Source: Streptomyces noursei (GTDB lineage Bacteria > Actinomycetota > Actinomycetes > Streptomycetales > Streptomycetaceae). Taken from it: a DNA stretch of 64,000 bases. Positions 8,230 through 17,291 of this stretch are shown in pieces. The DNA is taken from the NCBI RefSeq assembly GCF_016917755.1, contig NZ_CP070326.1:930001-994000 (forward strand). The letters run 5' to 3'. A program made the position numbers and the translations under genes. The notes beneath the pieces were generated by a model. It saw only the letters and a program-made list of their open reading frames with translations. It was not told the origin of the DNA and searched no databases. Every line of letters begins with the position of its first letter. Positions within the stretch are counted from its first letter, which is position 1.

Positions 8230-8637
8230 ATGAACACGCCGCCCGGCCCCCCGCCCATGACGGAACTCTCCGGTGGAGAGGCGCTGTGGCTGCTGGAAGG
8301 CAGCACGCTGGGGCAGCTGGCCTACGTCCGACGGGAACAGGCCGTCGTCCGGCCCGCCCGGCACGTGTGGGAGTACGGCCGCCTGATCGTGCGTGCACCC
8401 GTGCCGGCCACGGCGATTCCCCCGACGGCGACCTACGCCGCGAACGAGATCGATCCCAGGACCGGCACCGGCTGGACCGTCACCCTCACCGGCCCCATCG
8501 ACGTGCTGCGCGATCCCCACGAGGCGGCGCACTACCGACGCACCCTGGCCGGTTGGACGCACGGTCCGCACGACACGCTCCTGCGGTTCCGCCCCCAGAC
8601 GATCACCGGCTTCCGCCTGGCCGGCGCGGAGGCATGA
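8230..8637 (+). CDS. Pyridoxamine 5'-phosphate oxidase-like (split barrel) protein
   Basis: 135 aa. The ATG at 8230 follows CACGAGGAACACG. It starts MTELSGGEALWLLEGSTLGQ, then Y-VRREQAVVRPARHVWEYG, a layout typical of short flavin/deazaflavin-binding split-barrel proteins of actinobacteria. The usual NY following RPVN-like residues is replaced here by RPARHVW, so cofactor binding is uncertain. The stop overlaps the start of the next gene, implying coupled translation. Confidence 0.75.
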   Translation: MNTPPGPPPMTELSGGEALWLLEGSTLGQLAYVRREQAVVRPARHVWEYGRLIVRAPVPATAIPPTATYAANEIDPRTGTGWTVTLTGPIDVLRDPHEAAHYRRTLAGWTHGPHDTLLRFRPQTITGFRLAGAEA

Positions 8638-9062
8638 TGTTCGCACCCCTGACCCCGTTGCCCTACCGGCATGTGCTCACCCTGTCCGCCGAACCCTCCG
8701 CCGTCCGGATAGCCCGCGAGACCGCCGAACTGACCCTGAACGGCTGGGGTATCGGCCTTCGCCATCCCACCGTGGATCCGGCCCTGCTGATCCTCAGCGA
8801 GCTGGTCACCAACACCATCCGGCACGCCGCCGCGCGCTCCCCGCAGGTCACGGTCATCTACGGGGCCAGCCGGCAACGCCTGGTCTTCGCCGTCCATGAC
8901 ACGCATCCCTACCAGCCGCCGCTGGACGGGCCGGTCGACAGCACCAGCGGCGGCGGTCTGGCCATGGTCAGGGAACTCGTCTGCGACCTGGGCGGCACAG
9001 CAGTCGTTCGCACGAGTACCACGGTCGCGGGGAAGGGTATCTGGATCACCCTCCCCCTGTGA
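8637..9062 (+). CDS. RsbW-like ATP-binding regulatory protein 2
   Basis: About 141 aa. Two ATGs lie in tandem (8634, 8637); the second has better spacing from GGAGG and overlaps the previous stop by one base. HATPase_c: SELVTNTIRHAA (N box) near residue 60, VHDTHPYQP (degenerate G1) and SGGGLAMVRELV (G2). Likely an anti-sigma/serine-kinase partner of the STAS protein encoded 31 bp downstream. Confidence 0.85.
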   Translation: MFAPLTPLPYRHVLTLSAEPSAVRIARETAELTLNGWGIGLRHPTVDPALLILSELVTNTIRHAAARSPQVTVIYGASRQRLVFAVHDTHPYQPPLDGPVDSTSGGGLAMVRELVCDLGGTAVVRTSTTVAGKGIWITLPL

Positions 9063-9093
9063 CCGACAGACCGCCCGCGCAAGGGAGTTCATC

Positions 9094-9510
9094 GTGACCA
9101 TCGAATGGCACTACACCGTCGAGGAGAACCTCGGCGTCCTGTCCGTCGCCGGCTACCTGGGCCCGGAGGCCGCCCACCGGTTCACCGGAGCGGTCGGCTG
9201 GGTACTGGCCCGGGGCACCGGCCCCGTCATCGTCGACCTGAGCGAACTGCGCAGCTGGTCGAGCGAGGGTCAGCTGGCCCTCGCCGACGCCGCACGTCGT
9301 CTCACCGCGGCGGGCCGCCCCCTGGAACTGGCCGCGATCCCCGCCGACGGCTCCCTCGTCCCGCCCGGGGACTGCCCGCCCATCCCGGTGCACGCCGACC
9401 TGACCGCCGCCCGCACCGCCCACGGCGCCCGCCCGGGCCAGGGGGACGAGGCAGAAAACCGCAATTGGCGCACCACCGGCTGGCCCGCCGCGCAGGATCA
9501 AGATGCCTAG
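9094..9510 (+). CDS. STAS-domain anti-sigma antagonist-like protein
   Basis: 138 aa. The GTG at 9094 follows AAGGGAG. Fold order matches STAS: LGVLSVAGYLGPEAAHRF, then GPVIVDLSELRSWSSEGQLAL, where the Ser pair near residue 50 sits at the usual phosphorylation site, then RPLELAAIP. The C-terminal 35 residues are polar and unlike the family. With the ATPase upstream it forms a two-gene partner switch. Confidence 0.8.
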   Translation: MTIEWHYTVEENLGVLSVAGYLGPEAAHRFTGAVGWVLARGTGPVIVDLSELRSWSSEGQLALADAARRLTAAGRPLELAAIPADGSLVPPGDCPPIPVHADLTAARTAHGARPGQGDEAENRNWRTTGWPAAQDQDA

Positions 9511-9608
9511 CAAGCAGGCCGGGGCTCCGACTCGTTCTCCCGCGCACCCACTGAACTGAAGAGCTACCGACCTCCGCAATCGCCGAGGTCTTCACTACTG
9601 GATGCGGC

Positions 9609-9637
9609 GGACCGGTCCTCTGGATGCGGACCGGTCC
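9609..9637. promoter_or_regulatory. Two tandem palindromes GGACCGGTCC
   Basis: Perfect 10-bp palindromes at 9609-9618 and 9628-9637, 19 bp apart, each preceded by GGATGCG. They lie about 110 bp upstream of ArsR 2. The spacing would put two dimers on nearly the same DNA face. This differs from the AATTGC operators near ArsR 1. Confidence 0.6.
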
Positions 9638-9745
9638 GGTTCCGCACGCGAAGATGGACCGTATGTTCTTGATGAGTGGATCGATGCCATACACCGGGGC
9701 CCGACCTGCGGGGAAGCGCTGGCGCCACGGGGAGGCGATGGCACG

Positions 9746-10090
9746 ATGAGCACGCCGCTGTACCGCCTCAAGGCCGAGTTCTTCAAAACACTCGGCCATC
9801 CCGTGCGCATCCGCGTCCTGGAACTGCTCAGCGAACGCGAACACGCGGTGGCCGAAATGCTCCCCGAGATCGGCGTCGAACCCTCCAACCTCTCCCAACA
9901 ACTGGCCGTCCTACGCAAAATGAACCTCGTCACCACCCGCAAAGAGGGCTCGACCGTCTACTACTCACTGACCAGCCCACAGGTGGCCGAACTCCTAAGA
10001 GTGGCCCGAGCAATCCTGACCGGAGTACTGACCGGACAAGCCGAACTCCTCGCCGACCTGCAATCCGGCCAAAGCAAACCCGCACCGTAA
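9746..10090 (+). CDS. ArsR-family transcriptional regulator 2
   Basis: 114 aa, with a GGAGG site 10 nt upstream of the ATG. Same architecture as ArsR 1: YRLKAEFFKTLGHPVRIRVL, recognition region EPSNLSQQLAVLRKMNLV, wing RKEGSTVYYSL. About half of the residues are identical to ArsR 1, so this is a duplication. The recognition helices are nearly the same, yet the upstream palindromes differ. No metal-site cysteines. Confidence 0.92.
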   Translation: MSTPLYRLKAEFFKTLGHPVRIRVLELLSEREHAVAEMLPEIGVEPSNLSQQLAVLRKMNLVTTRKEGSTVYYSLTSPQVAELLRVARAILTGVLTGQAELLADLQSGQSKPAP

Positions 10091-10102
10091 CGCCTCCAGA
10101 CC

Positions 10103-10156
10103 GGCGGCCGCCTCCCGAGAGCCTGGACAGCGCTCTACGAACGGGAGGCGGCCGCC
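10103..10156 (+). terminator. Strong hairpin terminator
   Basis: A perfect 15-bp stem, GGCGGCCGCCTCCCG (10103-10117) with CGGGAGGCGGCCGCC (10142-10156), 24-nt loop, just after ArsR 2. No T-run, as usual in streptomycetes. Confidence 0.8.
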
Positions 10157-10198
10157 TCCCCCACTCGCGGGACCTGCCGGCATCGCGGAACGTCAAGA

Positions 10199-10573
10199 TC
10201 AGGCCAAGTCACCGAGGTACGCAGGAGCGTGCGCGGCCTCCGTGGTGCCGAGTGCGGTGAGCGGCATCGCCAGCCCGAGTGGAAGCAGGACCAGTTCGTT
10301 GAGCGTGGCCAGAGGGTGCCAGACAACGGCCGGCTGTGTGCGGTCCGGCGCCGTCGCCGGCAACGCGGCATCGGAGGCCGGTTGGGCTTTGAAGTACGAC
10401 TGAAGCTGTTGCATTCGGGTGCGGTGATACGGATTGCCGGAATGCCGCTCCGGCAAGTACCCACGGCCCCAGAGCAGTTCACCGACATCGACCCGCAGGC
10501 CGGTCTCCTCCCGCACTTCACGGCCTGCCGCCTCGGCAGCAGTCTCACCGGGCTCGACGCGCCCGCCAGTTCT
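10199..10573 (-). pseudogene. Nudix hydrolase, N-terminus missing
   Basis: The reverse strand encodes a complete Nudix box, GGRVEPGETAAEAAG then REVREETGL, and a normal C-terminus, but an in-frame stop at 10574-10576 lies directly upstream of the box and no start codon precedes it. The first beta-strands are therefore lost. The break lies about 70 bp from the recombinase relics, so it was probably cut by that element. Confidence 0.8.
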
Positions 10574-10642
10574 TCAGGCTCCTCTCTGTTGTCGGTTGAG
10601 ACGACGTTGGGGAGAGGTCCATGGACGTCTTGGGGCACTGGA

Positions 10643-11587
10643 GTGTCGACTTCTACGACCGTGATCCTCTCGCCATCAGGCCGGCCGGACCACCGGATCG
10701 ATCTCTTCTTCAGGGAAGGGAAGATGGCTACCTCCGAGCCCGGGACGTGGAGGCGGTACGCGTACACGCTGGTCGTGTCGCTCGACTTCCTGCTCGCCGT
10801 CGACCGCTCGTGGAACAGCACAACGGTGCGGGACGTCGAGGCGTTCAAGGAGTGGAGACTCACGGATCTGCACAACGAAGAACGGATCAGGTCGACCTCC
10901 TTCGGCACAGATCGTGCCGGCCTCAACTCCTTCTGTTCATGGGCAAGCAAGCGCTACCGGATCTTCAGCCCCGTCCCGACCGTGCACGCCGACACTACGG
11001 CTGAGAGCGACACCGCACCTGGGCGTGGATACGCTCGCCAACGGGATCCGCTGCGTCCTGGCGGCTCGACCCGGCACCGGGTGAAGTGGCTGCTGCGGTT
11101 GGCCTTGGAGCAGTGGGGGAACATCGGGCTGCGCGGATACGGGTTCGACGGAGTGCGCAAGGCAGGCTGGCGGGGCTTCAACGAGGACCGGGACTGCGCC
11201 TTCGTCGACGGTCTGTACGGGACAGGGCTGCGCGTCCGCGAGTGGGCCAGTGTCCTGGACGTGGAGCTTCCGCCGTCGGGAAGCGAGCACATGGGGGAAG
11301 CCTGGCTGGCGGAGAAGTGCGTCAAGGGAGCCGAGGAAGGGCGGACGTACTGGATTCCGCGACGGGTACCGCAGTCAGTCGAGGGTTACGCGGATCCCCT
11401 TGAAGGGTCGCGGGCCGAGGCGATCCGCCGTGCCCAGCGTGCAGGCCGGTACGAGCTGGACGTCGTCCACGCGGCCATCGCGCTCCTCGAGAGCCTGCAC
11501 GAGCTTCCCCTGCTCTTCCCCTCCAGCCTCATCTACGCTCACCACGACCGCCCGCCGCTGTCAACGCCCGCAAGGGCACGGCCATGA
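10643..11587 (+). pseudogene. Tyrosine recombinase/integrase 1 (damaged)
   Basis: Open frame of about 314 codons from a GTG at 10643. The N-terminal core-binding domain reads YAYTLVVSLDFLLAVDRSW and DRAGLNSFCSWASKRYRI; the catalytic domain reaches YGTGLRVREWASVLDVELP, the first catalytic Arg. The HxxR and Tyr motifs that should follow are absent; the frame ends ATGA-overlapped with the next fragment. It probably fuses, by deletion, with the middle of a second recombinase. Confidence 0.65.
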
Positions 11588-12346
11588 ACGACGACATTCA
11601 GGACCTGATCTCCTGGATCAATGCTGGCTTCCGCAGGGCAGACGGCAGCGACGCCATTCCGGCCGACCCTGCCCGCCGCATCTACGCCGCCCGGTACCGG
11701 CGAACGCTGGCCCGCTTCATTGCCCGGCGACCGAGAGGGCTGATCGCAGCCGCACTGCAGTACGGACATGTGGATACCAAAGTGACTCTCAGTTATGCGG
11801 GCCGTGAGGACCCCGCCTGGCTCCAGGACGTGGCGATGGAGAAACTCGAACTGATCATCGACCAGATCCAGGAGGACACCCGACGCCTGGAGACAGGCGA
11901 GCACGTCAGTGGCCCGTCCGCACAGGAGTACCGTGACCGCCTCGCACGGTTCGAACCATTCGCCGGCCGCGTCGTGACCGAGGTGCGCAACGCCGAGCGG
12001 CTCCTCGAACAAGCCGAGCCTGCCGTCCGTTCACCACGGACTGGGCATGACCTGCGTGTGGCGGGCCGCCACAACTGCCTGCCGGAAGGCGAAACTCGCC
12101 CTGGGCCTGCCTGGCACCGACACCCCGGACGAAGCCGACTGCCGATCCACCTGCGCGAATCTCGCCTACACCGACCGCGACATCGCTGAGCTGCAGAGCG
12201 AACTCGTCCACCTGCAAGCAGATGCCGCGGACCCGCTGTCACCCCAGCCACGTCGGGACCGGGCCGCCGCCCGAGCCGCCCAGTACCTGAACGTCATCGA
12301 GCGCCACCAAGAGCGCGCGACGGACGATGGGAGAGACCTCGCATGA
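11584..12346 (+). pseudogene. Tyrosine recombinase/integrase 2, C-terminal part with frameshift
   Basis: From ATG 11584: RRTLARFIARRPRGLIAAALQYGHVDTKVTLSYAG is split over the HxxR, GH and Tyr region of a tyrosine recombinase, with YGH and SYAG visible. A long helical tail follows. The reading frame changes near 12030-12047 (second part begins MTCVWRAATTACRKAKLALG), so the gene is broken twice: N-terminal half missing and tail frameshifted. Confidence 0.65.
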
Positions 12347-12650
12347 CGAGTCGACGCCTCTGGGACCGGCAGGCCGAGCATGACGCACTGCGGAGTGCCG
12401 CGGATCGGCTCCTTGCCGGCCCCCCTGCAATCGGAGGCAGGGAAGCTCACAGCCACCGAACTGCTGCGCGGGTCCGGCCTGAGAAGAGACGTCGCCTACG
12501 GCGACCACAGAGACCTCGTCGAGGAATTCCAAGCCCGCGCCAAGGCGCAGAACGCTACACCGGCCGCCATGAAGGAGCTGGCCGACAGATACGGCGAGAT
12601 GAAGGAGCGGGTGGATCGCCCGAGACGGACTACTCACCCGGCGTCCGCTG
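12343..12650 (+). pseudogene. TnpC/DUF6262-like small recombination protein, frameshifted
   Basis: The first frame reads WDRQAEHDALRSAADRLLAG; after about 12425 the similarity moves to another frame, GKLTATELLRGSGLRRDVAY then DLVEEFQARAKAQNATP. This order is the helical third protein that follows paired recombinases in Tn554-like modules. It overlaps the previous frame by 4 bp, as in intact modules, so 10643-12650 is one decayed recombinase trio. Confidence 0.6.
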
Positions 12651-12899
12651 GAGCCCGGGCGGAATCGGCAGTCCCAGCTCCTGCCACTGACGGTCTATCA
12701 GGGCTTCCGAGGCGGGGTAGATCTCGTCCAGTTCCGCACTGAGGTAGTCGCCGTCGATGATCTGCGAGACGCAGACGAGCGCCTCGAACAGGTGGATGGT
12801 GCAGAACCCCGCCTGGGCGAGAGCCGGCGCGGGGGTGCTGCTCGCCATCGTCGTCATCACCGCGAAGTCCGCCGGGCGCAAGGTCTTCGGCCTCGCCAC
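12630..12899 (-). CDS. Hypothetical protein (up to 89 aa)
   Basis: GTG at 12899 or ATG at 12855. Contains LFEALVCVSQIIDGDYLSAE then LDEIYPASEALIDRQWQELG, an amphipathic helical profile. I recognise no family. It overlaps the relic transposon tail and has only a weak ribosome site, so it may be a truncated remainder. Confidence 0.35.
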   Translation of the reverse strand: MARPKTLRPADFAVMTTMASSTPAPALAQAGFCTIHLFEALVCVSQIIDGDYLSAELDEIYPASEALIDRQWQELGLPIPPGLQRTPGE

Positions 12900-12932
12900 C
12901 GCAGGCGTCCGTCTCGCTCGACCTCTTGCACG

Positions 12933-13835
12933 TCAGTCCGGCAGCCAGTGCAGCTCGTGCGCCAGGGTTTTGGCGACGGCACGGATGCGGCGGTGTAGCG
13001 GCGACTGCTCGCGTGGGAGGACCAGGTGGATCGTCAGGCTGGGCGCGCCCCGCAGCGGTCGCCAGGTGAGACCGGCCGGTTGTGCCGTGGCCGCGGCCTC
13101 TCCGGCCGGGGCGAGGGTGACCCCGTCACGCAGGTCGCGCTGAGACATGTCGAAAGAGACTGCGGGCGTGTGGAATCGGGGGTGTGGTCGGGTGTCTCGG
13201 AACAGTGCGGACAGCTGATCGTGGATCACGGGGTTGGCCGCACGGTCCGGGAGTCGCAGCGGATACGCGGCCGCGTCGGCGATCTCGATCTCCGGGTGTT
13301 CGGCCAGCGGATGGTGCTGCGCCAGCTGGACCCCGATGCGCGCACGCCGCAGCAGGAACCGGCGCACACCACGGCCCGGTTGTTCACCGCGGGTGATCCC
13401 GGCATCGATGCGGCCGTCGGCGACCGCGGGGGAGATCTCCGGTGTCGCCATCGGGACCGCGCCGACCTCGAGTCCGCTGTTGCCGCGAATCAGCCTGTCC
13501 ACCAGGGCCGGTGCCGTCTCGGCCCCGGCGCTGAGGCTGTATCCGATGCGCAGCGTGCCCAGTTCACCGGCCGCCGCGCTACGGGCGGTGTCCCACGCCC
13601 GGTCCAGCGCCGCCAGCGCGGGCGGCGCGGACTCCGCCAAAGCCGCACCGGCCGTGGTCAATACGACGCTACGCGTGTTGCGGACCAGCAGGGCCGTACC
13701 GAGTTCCGCCTCCAATCGGCGCATCCGGGCGCTGAGTGCGGGCTGTGCGATACCGATCCGTGCGGCCGCGCGGGTGAAGTTCAACTCCTGTGCCAGCACC
13801 AGGAAGTACCGCAGGCTCACCGTATCCGGCGCCAC
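12933..13835 (-). CDS. LysR-family transcriptional regulator
   Basis: 300 aa from a GTG at 13835, chosen because GGGAGGGCAC sits upstream. N-terminal HTH: LRYFLVLAQELNFTRAAARI then AQPALSARMRRLEAELGTAL; C-terminal effector-binding domain from about residue 90 (GTLRIGYSLSAGAETAP). Normal length. Divergent from the DUF1330 gene at 14024, whose 188-bp intergenic region is the likely binding site. Confidence 0.92.
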   Translation of the reverse strand: MAPDTVSLRYFLVLAQELNFTRAAARIGIAQPALSARMRRLEAELGTALLVRNTRSVVLTTAGAALAESAPPALAALDRAWDTARSAAAGELGTLRIGYSLSAGAETAPALVDRLIRGNSGLEVGAVPMATPEISPAVADGRIDAGITRGEQPGRGVRRFLLRRARIGVQLAQHHPLAEHPEIEIADAAAYPLRLPDRAANPVIHDQLSALFRDTRPHPRFHTPAVSFDMSQRDLRDGVTLAPAGEAAATAQPAGLTWRPLRGAPSLTIHLVLPREQSPLHRRIRAVAKTLAHELHWLPD

Positions 13836-14023
13836 GTGCCCTCCCTGCCGATTGATAACGATCCGTTCTGAGTCTATCCCGTACCGGTCTTTCCCTCGGC
13901 CGCACATCAAGCCCTAACCTGCGCATATGGCGATTCCACTGATCGCAGTACCCATCGCCGGGATCGATCGATCCGAGCGTCAATTCGAAGTCGGACCTGT
14001 CCGGCCGAACACAGGAGGTTTCC

Positions 14024-14317
14024 ATGGCTAAGGGCTACTGGGTCAGTGTCTACCCCGCCATTTCCGCCCCTGAGAGGCTGACTGCCTACGAGAAGCTGGC
14101 TGGTCCGGCTGTCCGGGCTGGGGGCGGGCGCCTCCTGTCCCGTGGTGGTCGAGTCGTCGCCCACGAGGCCGGAATCACGCAACGCGTCGTTCTGATCGAG
14201 TTCGACAGCTTTGAACAGGCCGTCGCGGCATACGAGAGCGAGGCATATCAGAAGGCGCTGGTGGCCCTCCCCGACGGTGTCGAGCGCGACTTCCGCATCA
14301 TCGAAGGCATCGACTGA
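14024..14317 (+). CDS. DUF1330 family protein
   Basis: 97 aa; ribosome site ACAGGAGGTTTCC directly before the ATG. YWVSVYPAISAPERLTAYEK, then GGGRLLSRGGRVVAHEAG and YESEAYQKAL are the DUF1330 (ferredoxin-like dimeric alpha+beta barrel) pattern. Function unknown; probably controlled by the divergent LysR regulator. Confidence 0.92.
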   Translation: MAKGYWVSVYPAISAPERLTAYEKLAGPAVRAGGGRLLSRGGRVVAHEAGITQRVVLIEFDSFEQAVAAYESEAYQKALVALPDGVERDFRIIEGID

Positions 14318-14573
14318 CCGGCGGGCCCAACCATCGCTGAGCATCCGTCACCTGAAACGCACACGGTGCTGAACGACGACCCACGAGACGAGTTCGAAGC
14401 CATGCCCCGCGTCCCAGTTCGTCGTCGACGTCCTCGACGGCCTGATCCCTGTCGGGCGGATCGAAGAAGCGACGCGACGTCCGGGCCAGCTGGACTGTCT
14501 CGCTGGCCTCGTCGACGAAACTCACCCTCGCCCGAAGCTAACCGCGAACGGCTTCTCACACGACAGATCGTGC

Positions 14574-14690
14574 GTCCCCGTGCCCGAGATCGCCAAGAAG
14601 ATCACGATCAAGACCGGCAAGAACGCCGGGCGACATCCCTCTGTCGCCTCGCTGTACCGCGCCTTCGCCGGCTCCGAACCGGACAAGCAC
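14574..14690 (+). pseudogene. Serine recombinase C-terminal relic
   Basis: VPEIAKKITIKTGKNAGRHP followed by SVASLYRAFAGSE matches the C-terminal DNA-binding tail of serine recombinases (resolvases) of streptomycetes. Nothing of the catalytic domain is seen upstream; 14318-14570 shows only short, mixed-frame fragments. Confidence 0.5.
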
Positions 14691-14878
14691 GGGTCGGCGG
14701 GAACGCCCGCCGTCAACGGCGTCCATGACGTCGGTCAATGCTTAACGCCAACCACTGTTCCGCCGGAACAACGACGCCATGGCCAAAACCGTCGAGACAC
14801 CCCCTGGCCGTTCGAGGTGCGGCAGGACTTGGCCTTCGGCCACCTCAAACCACGATCACCTGCGAGGAGGGACAAGCC

Positions 14879-15064
14879 ATGGGTGCCAGAGATCCGTTCA
14901 AGGACAAGACCCTGCAGCTCGCGGACACGTCCAAAGAGGCAGCCTCGGAAGCCCGGGACGAGACTTCCGAGCGGGCTTCGCAGGCTCAGGACAAGGGCCG
15001 GATGGAGGCCGAGCGCGCGCAGCAAGAGGCGCAGGACCGGTTCGCCCAGGATTACGACGTCTAG
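14879..15064 (+). CDS. Small hydrophilic helical protein
   Basis: 61 aa, with AGGAGGGACAAGCC ahead of the ATG. Almost wholly charged: DPFKDKTLQLADTSKEAASE, then RMEAERAQQEAQDRFAQDYD. This resembles stress-related CsbD/LEA-like small proteins of actinobacteria, without a certain family. It stands alone between relics. Confidence 0.7.
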   Translation: MGARDPFKDKTLQLADTSKEAASEARDETSERASQAQDKGRMEAERAQQEAQDRFAQDYDV

Positions 15065-15235
15065 CGACACCAGTTGCCCATCACGGGCGCACGAAGCCCG
15101 CCGCGGTGTAACCGGCGGGGAATCCGAGCACCATGGCGATGCGCCACAGCCCACTGAGCAGCACCGCCAGCATGGTCAGACGTGCGGCTTACCCATACCG
15201 CCCAACGGGCAGGCGTCGCGGCGGATTTGACTCTC

Positions 15236-15901
15236 CTACCGCGTCGGATCCGGCAGGGCTGCCGCGGGCAACAGCCCTGCCTCGATCTCGTGCCGGGGAA
15301 GACGGATGCCCAGATGCGCTCCGACCGTATGAAACACACGAGGAAGCAGGTCATCGCCGCGCCATACCACACCGGCCTGGCGCAACGCCTCGTCCAGCGC
15401 GGCGACCTTGCCGGTGGGGTCTGCACGCCCGGGGTGATCCAGCAAACCGTCCTCGCCGATTCCCATGCACCACACCTCCCCGTCGCCCGGTGAGTACACG
15501 AGCCTGGACGGGGCCTGATGCTGGTTCAGCGTTACGCACACCAGCTCTTCGCCCCGGCGGGGCATCGCGCCCTCGACCTCTTCGATCCAGTCCAGATACC
15601 ACGTAGCGCACAGGTAGTCCTCCAGCAGGAACGTCCACTCCCCGCTGGTGCCGAACATGCACTGCCAGTCCTTGTACTCCTCCCCCGACCACCGGGCGGC
15701 GATGTCCTTGTACAGCACCCCCCGCTCCAACACGTCCCGGTCCGCACCCATCCGCACAAGGAAGTCGACCGGGTCTGCGCCTCGGACCGCGGTCAGCGAG
15801 ATACTGCCCCGCATCCCCGCCACGCCGTCCCCGGCTCCCCTGGCGTCACCGGCGTGCTGTCCGATCCAGGCCAGACCGTCACCTGTCTGTTCTTCGGTCA
15901 T
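15236..15901 (-). CDS. DUF6461-like protein
   Basis: 221 aa from the ATG at 15901. Contains VDFLVRMGADRDVLERGVL, then GTSGEWTFLLEDYLCATWYL, an order resembling the DUF6461 family (VL-R-G then G-W-E). The frame stays open further upstream without a better start. Function unknown; in streptomycetes such genes often stand alone. Confidence 0.65.
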   Translation of the reverse strand: MTEEQTGDGLAWIGQHAGDARGAGDGVAGMRGSISLTAVRGADPVDFLVRMGADRDVLERGVLYKDIAARWSGEEYKDWQCMFGTSGEWTFLLEDYLCATWYLDWIEEVEGAMPRRGEELVCVTLNQHQAPSRLVYSPGDGEVWCMGIGEDGLLDHPGRADPTGKVAALDEALRQAGVVWRGDDLLPRVFHTVGAHLGIRLPRHEIEAGLLPAAALPDPTR

Positions 15902-16184
15902 GGCCGACACCGTAGGACATCGCCACACCGGACCGATGTCCCGCACGTCACACATGCCTCTGCCCGGATCACCTGGACACGCACGAGCCGTTCCGCCGCA
16001 GACGGGCTCAGGCCACGAAATTGAAGGAGGATCCGGACGCGAAGGCCAGGATGTGCGGGACTGCTTCCTGCAGGCTCGCGAAGTGGCCGTGCACGCCCTC
16101 CACATCCACCCAGGGTGCCCCTGACGCCCTGGTCACGCGGCAAAGGGAGTTGACGTCGGCCGCTTTCCCGGGTCTCCTGCTGCG

Positions 16185-16625
16185 ATGTCTGACCTTCGCT
16201 TCCAACAGCCGGACAATGACGTCGCGCTCAGGGACTGGCAGTACGTCCACAACGTCATCGTCCCCACACACATCCTGTCCATGGACGAGATACGGGAACG
16301 CGCACAGCGCCACCGTCTGGAGGTTGCGTACCTCGGTGATGTTCTCGTGGGCTGCAGCACGGTGCGTCCGCCCTCGGACGACACGTTGACGGCCACGGTG
16401 ATCGCCCGTGTGCTCGCTGCTCACCGTGGGCAGGGGTTCGGCGAGGAACTCTATGCGCGTGCGCTCGACCGGGCACGGGAGTTGGGCGCCGAGGTGATCG
16501 AGACAGTGATCCTGTCTTCCAACGAGGATGGTCTGCGGTTCGCACACAAGCACGGGTTCGCCGAGATCGAACGGTACCTGCTGCCAGGGGAAACCATTCC
16601 GTGGATCGATCTGCGCCTTGCCTGA
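16185..16625 (+). CDS. GNAT-family N-acetyltransferase
   Basis: 146 aa. Acetyl-CoA loop: VIARVLAAHRGQGFGEELYA (the R/Q-x-x-G-x-G/A pattern at residues about 78-92), then NEDGLRFAHKHGFAEIERYL, the usual beta5-alpha4 region. Substrate unknown. A short hairpin follows the stop. Confidence 0.9.
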   Translation: MSDLRFQQPDNDVALRDWQYVHNVIVPTHILSMDEIRERAQRHRLEVAYLGDVLVGCSTVRPPSDDTLTATVIARVLAAHRGQGFGEELYARALDRARELGAEVIETVILSSNEDGLRFAHKHGFAEIERYLLPGETIPWIDLRLA

Positions 16626-16640
16626 CCCGAGCCGCTCGGG
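16626..16640 (+). terminator. Short hairpin after the acetyltransferase
   Basis: CCCGAG-CCG-CTCGGG, 6-bp stem with 3-nt loop, immediately after the stop codon. Confidence 0.45.
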
Positions 16641-16837
16641 GCTGATTGCCCCGGAGTGATCACGGCGTGGGACCCGTCCTGGACAGCGCCGTTTGCCTGA
16701 TGGAACCCGCGCTGTTTCCGCAAGCTCGTGACTGTTCGGGGCCGCAAGGGTGCGGCCTGTCCGACCCGGCCGGCAAGGGCGCCGGGGGGGGATGCGGGCA
16801 CCCACCCCCGGCGCGGCTTGCGGTGTTTGACGCTGCG

Positions 16838-17266
16838 TCAGAGTGTGGTGAGCAGCGCGCTGCTGGCGATGCTGCCGGCTCCGAGTGGCCTGAGCGCCAG
16901 GCGCATCAGGGGGAGCATGTTGTCGTCACCGGCGATGCGGTTGGCGCTGAGCTCGCCGCAGGACTGGCACTGATGGATGATCATCCATTCGCCGTCCGGT
17001 CGTACGGTCAGGCTCAGTGCCTCCATGCGCCCGTGGCACGTCGAGGCGCGGTCGCCTGGGATGCGGTGGTCGACGTGCAGGCTGGTCAGGCAGTTCGGGC
17101 AATGGTTGCGGTGTGCGGTGCCGGGCGCGACGAGGGACACGTCGAGCCGGCAGCCGGCACACCGGAAGTCATTGGCCCGGTGTCCGCCGTTGCCGTGCAG
17201 CACGTCCTTGTAGCGCTGCGGCCGGTGCCGGTTCTTGCGGCCCCCCGACTGTGTGCGGCGTGGCAT
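16838..17266 (-). CDS. RNHCP domain protein A
   Basis: 142 aa. Zinc-binding Cys pairs CAGC, RNHCPNC, C (TCHG) and CQSC, with the name-giving RNHCPNCL then LHVD and a basic N-terminus (SGGRKNRHRPQR). RNHCP (PF12647) proteins have no established function. Directly downstream of a paralogue (17292-17678) on the same strand, 25 bp apart. Confidence 0.92.
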   Translation of the reverse strand: MPRRTQSGGRKNRHRPQRYKDVLHGNGGHRANDFRCAGCRLDVSLVAPGTAHRNHCPNCLTSLHVDHRIPGDRASTCHGRMEALSLTVRPDGEWMIIHQCQSCGELSANRIAGDDNMLPLMRLALRPLGAGSIASSALLTTL

Positions 17267-17291
17267 GACCGTCTCCTTTCCGGGTGGGCGT

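Noticed and set aside
12757..13143. Plus-strand frame within the LysR region
   Set aside because: Antisense of LysR and its neighbour; the minus strand has the complete LysR HTH.
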